DNA of 62,432 bases from Oscillospiraceae bacterium (GTDB taxonomy: Bacteria; Bacillota; Clostridia; Christensenellales; Aristaeellaceae): positions 1-62,432 of the forward strand of contig JAISZG010000047.1 of assembly GCA_031269355.1 (NCBI GenBank), in the 5' to 3' direction. Under the pieces are notes generated by a model. It was not told the origin of the DNA, did not search any database, and was given only the letters and a program-made list of their open reading frames with translations. This document shows positions 56,056 to 62,432 of the stretch, one piece after another. Each line of letters opens with the position of its first letter. Position 1 is the stretch's first letter. The translations under genes were made by a program, and so were the position numbers.

Positions 56056-56916
56056 ATGAGTAATCCCCTACAAAACCGATATGAATTTATATTGTTTTAC
56101 GACGTGGAAAACGGCAATCCAAATGGCGATCCGGATGCTGGAAATATGCCGCGCATCGATCCGCAGACAGGATATGGCATAGTCACGGACGTTTGCCTAA
56201 AGCGCAAGGTGCGCAATTATGTGCAAATCGCACGAAGTGCAGCCGATGGATATGATATTTATGTGAGCGAGGGCAGCGTGCTGAACAACAAACAGAAGGA
56301 AGCGTACGAGGCAAAGGGGTTCGCGGCGAAGAAGGACAACAAGGACGACAAGTTAATAGCGCAGAAATATATGTGCGAAAGATTCTACGATGTGCGCACG
56401 TTTGGAGCGGTGATGGATACCGGCGATTACAAATGCGGACAAGTTCGAGGCCCCGTGCAGCTTTGTTTTTCAAAGAGCCAGGATTCGATATTGCAGCAGG
56501 AAATCACGATTACGCGGATGGCGTCCACCACGGAAAAGGAGAACGCGACTGAAAACAGGACGATGGGTCGAAAATATATAGTGCCATATGGGTTGTACCG
56601 CGCGGAAGGATTCATATCCGCTAAATTGGCGCAAAAGACAGGGTTCAGCGAAATCGATCTTGAACTTTTCTGGGAAGCGTTGATCAACATGTTCGAGCAT
56701 GATCACTCTGCCGCTCGCGGGAAGATGGTATCGCGGAAACTGTTCGTGTTCAAGCATGCAAGCGAGCTGGGCAACGCTCCCGCATGGAGGCTGTTCGACC
56801 TCATCACAGCAAGCCGACCCGATCAATCTGCGCCGCCGCGATCGTTCGGCGCGTATGAAATTCATGCGGATCGATCGAATCTTCCCTCGAACGTTGAGCT
56901 TCTGGAATTGATTTGA
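56056..56916 (+). CDS. cas7c: Type I-C Cascade backbone Cas7c (Csd2)
   Basis: 286 aa from the ATG at 56056 (GAGAGGAG upstream), 13 bp after cas8c. The Csd2/Csh2 N-terminus RYEFILFYDVENGNPNGDPD is diagnostic; RTFGAVMDTGDYKCGQVRGPVQL and TMGRKYIVPYGLYRAEGFIS follow. Six or more copies line the crRNA spacer in the complex. The longer reading upstream overlaps cas8c and is rejected. Confidence 0.97.
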   Translation: MSNPLQNRYEFILFYDVENGNPNGDPDAGNMPRIDPQTGYGIVTDVCLKRKVRNYVQIARSAADGYDIYVSEGSVLNNKQKEAYEAKGFAAKKDNKDDKLIAQKYMCERFYDVRTFGAVMDTGDYKCGQVRGPVQLCFSKSQDSILQQEITITRMASTTEKENATENRTMGRKYIVPYGLYRAEGFISAKLAQKTGFSEIDLELFWEALINMFEHDHSAARGKMVSRKLFVFKHASELGNAPAWRLFDLITASRPDQSAPPRSFGAYEIHADRSNLPSNVELLELI

Positions 56917-56927
56917 CAGGCGTCGCG

Positions 56928-57599
56928 ATGTTTGAGCTGGAACCGATGCAATTATCCGGCATCCAACATTTCGCGTTTTGCCGCAGGCAATGGGCGTTAA
57001 TCCACGTCGAAGGTTTATGGAAGGAGAACGTCCTAACCTTCGAGGGGCGGGAAATGCACGAACGCGCGCATGATCCGTTTTTTACGGAGAAGCGCGGGGA
57101 TCTAGTTATATCAAGGAATTTGCCGGTCGTGTCGAATCGGCTGGGTATCACTGGCCAATGCGATGTGGTGGAATTTCATGTAAATCCAAATGGAGTAGAA
57201 CTCTTTGGCAGATCGGGACTTTGGATGCCCTGCCCCGTCGAGTACAAGCGCGGGGCGCCAAAGTCCGGCGATATGGATCGGCTGCAGTTGTGCGCTCAAG
57301 CGATTTGTTTGGAAGAAATGCTGCTATGTCCGCCAATTGAGAATGCGTTCCTGTATTACGGAGAAACACGGAGGAGGGATGAAGTATGTCTGACGGATTC
57401 GCTGCGCAAGGAAGTCGAGGATATGTTTAATGAGATGCGCTCGCTTTGGGAGCGTAAGTATACGCCAAAGGTAAAGCCGGGGAAAAAGTGCGCAAACTGC
57501 TCGATGAACGAATTATGCGCGGTTTCTTTGATGAAGTTGAACAAGTCGGTGCAATCTTATATCGACTATGCGCTCCGGTCGGAGGCGGGAGGCGAGTGA
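56928..57599 (+). CDS. cas4: Cas4 exonuclease, adaptation
   Basis: 223 aa from the ATG at 56928. Four cysteines hold the Fe-S cluster: one in QHFAFCRRQWALI and three in KKCANCSMNELCAV. RecB-type nuclease motifs are GQCDVVEFH (the Asp) and CPVEYKRGAP (the E-x-K). It trims prespacers and helps choose the PAM with Cas1-Cas2. A TTG overlapping the cas7c stop (56913) is an alternative start; neither has a strong ribosome binding site. The stop overlaps the cas1 GTG. Confidence 0.95.
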   Translation: MFELEPMQLSGIQHFAFCRRQWALIHVEGLWKENVLTFEGREMHERAHDPFFTEKRGDLVISRNLPVVSNRLGITGQCDVVEFHVNPNGVELFGRSGLWMPCPVEYKRGAPKSGDMDRLQLCAQAICLEEMLLCPPIENAFLYYGETRRRDEVCLTDSLRKEVEDMFNEMRSLWERKYTPKVKPGKKCANCSMNELCAVSLMKLNKSVQSYIDYALRSEAGGE

Positions 57600-58627
57600 A
57601 GAAACTGCTCAATACGCTGTATGTCACGCTTCCGAGCGCGTATCTTGTGCTGGATGGCGAGAACGTCGTCATTATGGAAGGCGAAGAAAAGCGGCTGCGC
57701 GTACCCTTGCATAATTTGGAGCAAATCGTAACGTTTGGATACGCGGGCGCAAGTCCCGCTTTAATGGGAGCATGCGCAAAACGAGGCGTGTCGATTACAT
57801 TCCTTACGATGCATGGGCGATTTCTTGCGCGAGTGCTGGGCGACGAGCATGGAAACGTTCTGATGCGCAAAGAACAATACCGCCGTTCGGATTCTGAAGA
57901 GCAAAGCGGCGGCATCGCGCGGAATATCCTAATCGGCAAATTGCATAACAGCCGCTGGGTATTGGAGCGCACGGCACGGGATTATCCACTGAGAGTGGAC
58001 GCCAAGAGGCTGCAAGAGGCGTCGCAATCTATCGCGCAGGATATCGAGCGGCTGCGTGAGACGTCGAACCTTGACTCGCTGCGAGGTATAGAAGGCGAAG
58101 CGGCCGCGAAATATTTTTCAGTATTCAATGAAATGATACTTCAGAATAAAGATGAATTCTGGTTTAATGATCGAAACAGGCGACCGCCACGTGATAATGT
58201 AAACGCGCTGCTCTCGTTTGTATATACGCTGCTGGCAAATGATATGGCATCAGCTTTGACGACAGTTGGGCTTGACTCGTATGTGGGATTCCTGCATCGG
58301 GATAGGTCGGGCAGGCGGTCGCTTGCGCTTGATCTTTCGGAAGAACTCCGCGCCCCCGTCGCTGATCGTTTTGTTTTATCAATGATCAATATGCGAAAGA
58401 TTAATGGGAGTGATTTTTTACAAAAGGAGAACGGCGCGGTGTTGATGGGAGACGACACGCGCAAGGCCGTTCTTACGGCTTGGCAAAAACGCAAGCAGGA
58501 GGAACTGACACACCCATATTTAAAGGAGAAGATAACTTGGGGGTTAGTGCCTCACGCGCAGGCGCTGCTGTTTGCTCGAATGATGCGCAATGATTTGGAA
58601 GCTTATCCGCCGTTTTTATGGAAGTAA
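57596..58627 (+). CDS. cas1: Cas1 integrase
   Basis: 343 aa from the GTG at 57596, which overlaps the cas4 stop (GTGA) with GGGAGG just upstream; KKLLNTLYVTLPSAYLVLDG is the I-C Cas1 N-terminus. An earlier in-frame ATG at 57488 lies inside cas4 and is rejected. The metal site is in SLRGIEGEAAAKYF (Glu), GLDSYVGFLHRDRSGRRSLALDLSEE-type block (His and acidic residues). It joins prespacers to the leader-end repeat. Confidence 0.97.
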   Translation: MKKLLNTLYVTLPSAYLVLDGENVVIMEGEEKRLRVPLHNLEQIVTFGYAGASPALMGACAKRGVSITFLTMHGRFLARVLGDEHGNVLMRKEQYRRSDSEEQSGGIARNILIGKLHNSRWVLERTARDYPLRVDAKRLQEASQSIAQDIERLRETSNLDSLRGIEGEAAAKYFSVFNEMILQNKDEFWFNDRNRRPPRDNVNALLSFVYTLLANDMASALTTVGLDSYVGFLHRDRSGRRSLALDLSEELRAPVADRFVLSMINMRKINGSDFLQKENGAVLMGDDTRKAVLTAWQKRKQEELTHPYLKEKITWGLVPHAQALLFARMMRNDLEAYPPFLWK

Positions 58628-58645
58628 CAAAGGGGGTGTTTATGA

Positions 58646-58933
58646 TTGGTGCTTATTACATACGACGTAAATACGCAGACGCTCGAAGGGCGTACCCGGT
58701 TAAGGCGAATTGCAAAAGTGTGCGTAAATTATGGACAACGTGTACAAAATTCCGTATTCGAATGTATGCTTGACGCGATGCAGCTGAAGATGGTTGAATC
58801 CCAGCTGATTAAGCTGATCAATCCCCAGGTGGACAGTGTGCGCATCTATGAGTTGGGAAACGCGTATCAGCGGAAGGTAAGGCACTATGGCGCAAAGCCT
58901 TCTTTTGACGTGACGGAACCGCTGATTATTTGA
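58646..58933 (+). CDS. cas2: Cas2, spacer-integration partner
   Basis: 95 aa from a TTG at 58646 with AAAGGGGG nine bases upstream. MVLITYDVNTQTLEGRTRLRRIAK-type N-terminus and NYGQRVQNSVFECMLDA are the family markers; the Asp in TYDV is conserved. An ATG at 58642 is in another frame and encodes nothing similar. Last gene of the operon. Confidence 0.95.
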   Translation: MVLITYDVNTQTLEGRTRLRRIAKVCVNYGQRVQNSVFECMLDAMQLKMVESQLIKLINPQVDSVRIYELGNAYQRKVRHYGAKPSFDVTEPLII

Positions 58934-59207
58934 ATATGTGGGCAACGATATAAAGTATGCTGTACATTGTTATGAGAATAGAGTTGGTGCGAACATGAAG
59001 CGAGCATTATTATAGCGGAGCTTTCGCACTCATATTGCAAAGGCAATCGCTAAGTTATTGCCGGTGAAGTGTTAATACGAGGTGATGGATATGCGGTTAT
59101 TCTGTTTTTCGGCAGTGCGGCACTGAAACCGCAGAGTATATGCCAATGAATTATTTGCGGTCGACTAGTTTTGTGCTGGATTGAACTGTAAATACAACTG
59201 TTATGCA
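58934..59207 (+). promoter_or_regulatory. CRISPR leader
   Basis: The 274 bp between cas2 and the first repeat are AT-richer and hold no gene. An inverted repeat GTGCGAA (58987-58993) with TTCGCAC (59023-59029) is present. TGGATTGAAC at about 59177-59187 resembles the 3' end of the repeat. The leader should hold the array promoter and the integration signals. Confidence 0.75.
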
Positions 59208-62200
59208 GTCGCGCCCCGTATGGGGCGCGTGGATTGAAACCCCCGCACCCCCTTCGGCATCCTACCGCCACTACGTCGCGCCCCGTATGGGGCGCGTGGA
59301 TTGAAACTTGTTGGCGGGTATGAAATAATAGGAGACAGCATGTCGCGCCCCGTATGGGGCGCGTGGATTGAAACTCGAAGGTATGCTGCCGCTGCGAAGC
59401 CGTCATCTGGTCGCGCCCCGTATGGGGCGCGTGGATTGAAACATTCGATACTGTGTCGAAGCGTGCGGCGGGAAGGGTCGCGCCCCGTATGGGGCGCGTG
59501 GATTGAAACTACGAAGCTATACAGAACCCCGGCGCAAATGTTGTCGCGCCCCGTATGGGGCGCGTGGATTGAAACCAACCGCAGCGTACAAGCGCGTCCG
59601 GGTCGCGCCGTCGCGCCCCGTATGGGGCGCGTGGATTGAAACAAGGAGATAAAGAAATGAAACGGAAACTACTCGCGTCGCGCCCCGTATGGGGCGCGTG
59701 GATTGAAACCGCGCGGGCTTGCGCGGTGGCTTGGAGTGCGGTGTCGCGCCCCGTATGGGGCGCGTGGATTGAAACACCACCCTTGATGTTGTAGAAGATC
59801 ACGATCTTGTCGCGCCCCGTATGGGGCGCGTGGATTGAAACGCTTATAGATATGGGTATAGCCGAGACAGAAAAAGGTCGCGCCCCGTATGGGGCGCGTG
59901 GATTGAAACGTGACGCTTGTTGCAATTGCGCAACCGCTTGCGGGTCGCGCCCCGTATGGGGCGCGTGGATTGAAACAGGAATCCTCCGATTGTAGCAGCG
60001 CTGAATCCTTGTCGCGCCCCGTATGGGGCGCGTGGATTGAAACGGTATAACCCTCTCCGACGCTATCGCCATGTTTTTGTCGCGCCCCGTATGGGGCGCG
60101 TGGATTGAAACAGGAAAAAGAGCTTGAGCTGGTGGGCAAGGCGCTGGTCGCGCCCCGTATGGGGCGCGTGGATTGAAACCGGTGTTATTGACGGCACATC
60201 GAAGAACGGCGTTGGTCGCGCCCCGTATGGGGCGCGTGGATTGAAACATGTTTCCGGGCGATGGAGCAGTGCCGCCAACGCGTCGCGCCCCGTATGGGGC
60301 GCGTGGATTGAAACATGTGAATGTCAATATCCAGAATTTCTACAATACGTCGCGCCCCGTATGGGGCGCGTGGATTGAAACAGTCATTACAATCAGTTTG
60401 ATCGAAGAATATGTAGGTCGCGCCCCGTATGGGGCGCGTGGATTGAAACATACAACGCAAAGTCATACATATTCCGCGCAAAGCGAGTCGCGCCCCGTAT
60501 GAGGCGCGTGGATTGAAACATTACAACCGGCACACTTAATGCATCGCTCGTTAAGTCGCGCCCCGTATGGGGCGCGTGGATTGAAACTTATATAGAGGAG
60601 ATGTCTATATCAACCTATGCGCAGTCGCGCCCCGTATGGGGCGCGTGGATTGAAACTCTTGCTGTTGCTATGGACGAAGTATCCGTGATAACGTCGCGCC
60701 CCGTATGGGGCGCGTGGATTGAAACCGTGATGATACCCTTTTCATTGATCTGCGCCTCGGTCGCGCCCCGTATGGGGCGCGTGGATTGAAACTATAAGGA
60801 CGGCGCATACCTTCGCGGTGGCGCGACGTCGCGCCCCGTATGGGGCGCGTGGATTGAAACAAAGTATAGAAAAGTGGAGATGTTCGTAGTTTACGTCGCG
60901 CCCCGTATGGGGCGCGTGGATTGAAACAGGCGCACAACGCACTAGTTGAGTTGGCTAATCGTCGCGCCCCGTATGGGGCGCGTGGATTGAAACGTCATGA
61001 CGTGTATCCGTTATGTTAGCCTGTGTAATGTCGCGCCCCGTATGGGGCGCGTGGATTGAAACTATATGGATGACACGCTATTCATGGGATCGTCGCGTCG
61101 CGCCCCGTATGGGGCGCGTGGATTGAAACATGTGCTTGAGCCATAAATATCCCCCAATTATAAGTCGCGCCCCGTATGGGGCGCGTGGATTGAAACACTC
61201 ATGTAGCTGAGGTTGAGGCCGCCAAAGTGGCGTCGCGCCCCGTATGGGGCGCGTGGATTGAAACATCCGTTATGCGCGTGTGGCATTCGTGGCATAGCGT
61301 CGCGCCCCGTATGGGGCGCGTGGATTGAAACAATAGATTTAGGACGCCTGATTTCGCAAACTCCTGTCGCGCCCCGTATGGGGCGCGTGGATTGAAACAT
61401 TGCACCATAGCGAACATGAACACAACGACCGGGTCGCGCCCCGTATGGGGCGCGTGGATTGAAACCCACACCCTGCCACAACGAGCTACTACTACTTGCG
61501 TCGCGCCCCGTATGGGGCGCGTGGATTGAAACCGTGAGCGGCAGACTGTCAATCATCCACGAATCCTGTCGCGCCCCGTATGGGGCGCGTGGATTGAAAC
61601 GTGCGCGGAAGCCCCGCCGTCGACCGCAGCCGCGCGTCGCGCCCCGTATGGGGCGCGTGGATTGAAACAACAGCTCCCGGTGGTATACGATCCGTTAGCC
61701 ACGTCGCGCCCCGTATGGGGCGCGTGGATTGAAACTTCAATCACGTCTTTATATTCCTCAACCCATGTAGTCGCGCCCCGTATGGGGCGCGTGGATTGAA
61801 ACAATTGTCGTGTGCCGTCCTAGTGGCGGTGGGTCTGTCGCGCCCCGTATGGGGCGCGTGGATTGAAACTTTACGGGATGCTTGAAGTGATGATGGCTGC
61901 CTTGTCGCGCCCCGTATGGGGCGCGTGGATTGAAACGCTCGCGCTGATCGGGGCGCGTGGCGCTGCCTGAGTCGCGCCCCGTATGGGGCGCGTGGATTGA
62001 AACAGCCGTCTTATACTTAAGAGGCCTGCCTCTTTGCGTCGCGCCCCGTATGGGGCGCGTGGATTGAAACGCCTGGATCGCTTCTGCTGCGCCTTTTTTC
62101 GGCGTCGCGCCCCGTATGGGGCGCGTGGATTGAAACGGGCAGCGCGACTAGCGCTTTCCTCGCGCGCTGCTGTCGCGCCCCGTATGGGGCGCGTGGATTG

Positions 62201-62432
62201 AAACGCCTCCTGCGGTACGTCCGAATCGAACACCTTCGAGTCGCGCCCCGTATGGGGCGCGTGGATTGAAACGTCATCTCCTTATATTGTTTTTTTGCCC
62301 CGATGTGTCGCGCCCCGTATGGGGCGCGTGGATTGAAACTGAAACTCCTCCCATATGTTTTTTTCGGGCTGATCGTCGCGCCCCGTATGGGGCGCGTGGA
62401 TTGAAACACCGTAACTGTAGCGTTAGCCATCG
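59208..62432 (+). CRISPR. Type I-C CRISPR array, at least 48 repeats, continues past window
   Basis: Forty-eight 33-nt repeats with 47 full spacers of 33-37 nt (mostly 34) and a cut one at 62408-62432. The repeat starts GTCGCGCCCC, ends GGATTGAAAC, and has an 8-bp stem CGCGCCCC/GGGGCGCG with a GTAT loop, the hairpin cut by Cas5c. First repeat 59208-59240, last full one 62375-62407. All copies seem identical except repeat 20 (60487-60519), which has A for G at position 16. No spacer is repeated as far as I can see. The ATTGAAAC end and the cas genes put the leader on the left, so the newest spacers are near 59241. Confidence 0.99.

Noticed and set aside
57488-57595. Upstream ATG for cas1
   Set aside because: It lies inside cas4 in another frame; the GTG at 57596 fits the family start.
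59050-62430. Long open frames through the CRISPR array on both strands, with repeated FNPRAPYGAR or SRPVWGAW blocks
   Set aside because: They are translations of the 33-nt repeat; the repeat has no stops in several frames. Not genes.

Overview
The window is a 62.4 kb piece of a chromosome from a spore-forming, Gram-positive, fermenting bacterium, most likely an uncultured member of the Clostridia with moderately high GC. The evidence is: two alpha/beta-type small acid-soluble spore proteins, a YunB sporulation protein, a T-box leader in front of thrS, strong GGAGG ribosome binding sites, acetate production by Pta-AckA, and the Firmicutes-type order rpmE-yqhQ-prmC-prfA-sua5. No rRNA, tRNA or insertion sequence was seen. 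I would not name a genus.

Region 1 (1-6.1 kb) is a four-gene cluster that I cannot assign to a described system: a tubulin/FtsZ-like protein (cut by the window start), a 1028-residue protein with an actin/Hsp70-type ATPase module, a membrane-anchored protein with a long Pro/Ala/Gln-rich linker, and an exported protein with a peptidoglycan-binding domain. It ends at a strong hairpin terminator. Region 2 (6.2-11.3 kb) holds pta-ackA with a membrane-anchored parvulin whose catalytic domain is split by a 90-residue insertion, divergent from tmcAL. Region 3 (11.3-16.9 kb) is iscR-iscS-iscU followed by argG-argH, separated by a curious 77-bp tandem repeat. Region 4 (17-28.8 kb) holds a serine hydrolase, a DUF2156/Eis-like acetyltransferase/amidohydrolase operon, a secreted propeller-like protein, yebC, yunB, and the translation cluster sua5-prfA-prmC-yqhQ-rpmE.

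Region 5 (29-45.3 kb) is the accessory part: a 1553-residue surface-type protein with InlB/Listeria-Bacteroides-type repeats and a 13-C homopolymer inside its 5' coding end (a likely phase-variation switch), DUF2200, a GNAT, a small Cys/His/Gly-rich protein, secreted proteins of unknown role, an orphan branched-chain-type substrate-binding protein, a two-component system divergent from a MacB-type ABC protein, the SASP genes and mntP. Region 6 (45.4-50.8 kb) has a peptide-type binding protein, yhaM, and T-box-controlled thrS.

Region 7 (51.2-62.4 kb) is a complete type I-C CRISPR-Cas system, cas3-cas5c-cas8c-cas7c-cas4-cas1-cas2, tightly packed with overlapping starts, a probable internally translated cas11c, a leader with an inverted repeat, and an array of at least 48 repeats that runs off the window. 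Cas1, Cas2 and Cas4 would add spacers at the leader end; Cas5c would cut the array transcript; Cas7, Cas8c, Cas5c and Cas11c would form Cascade; Cas3 would degrade the target.
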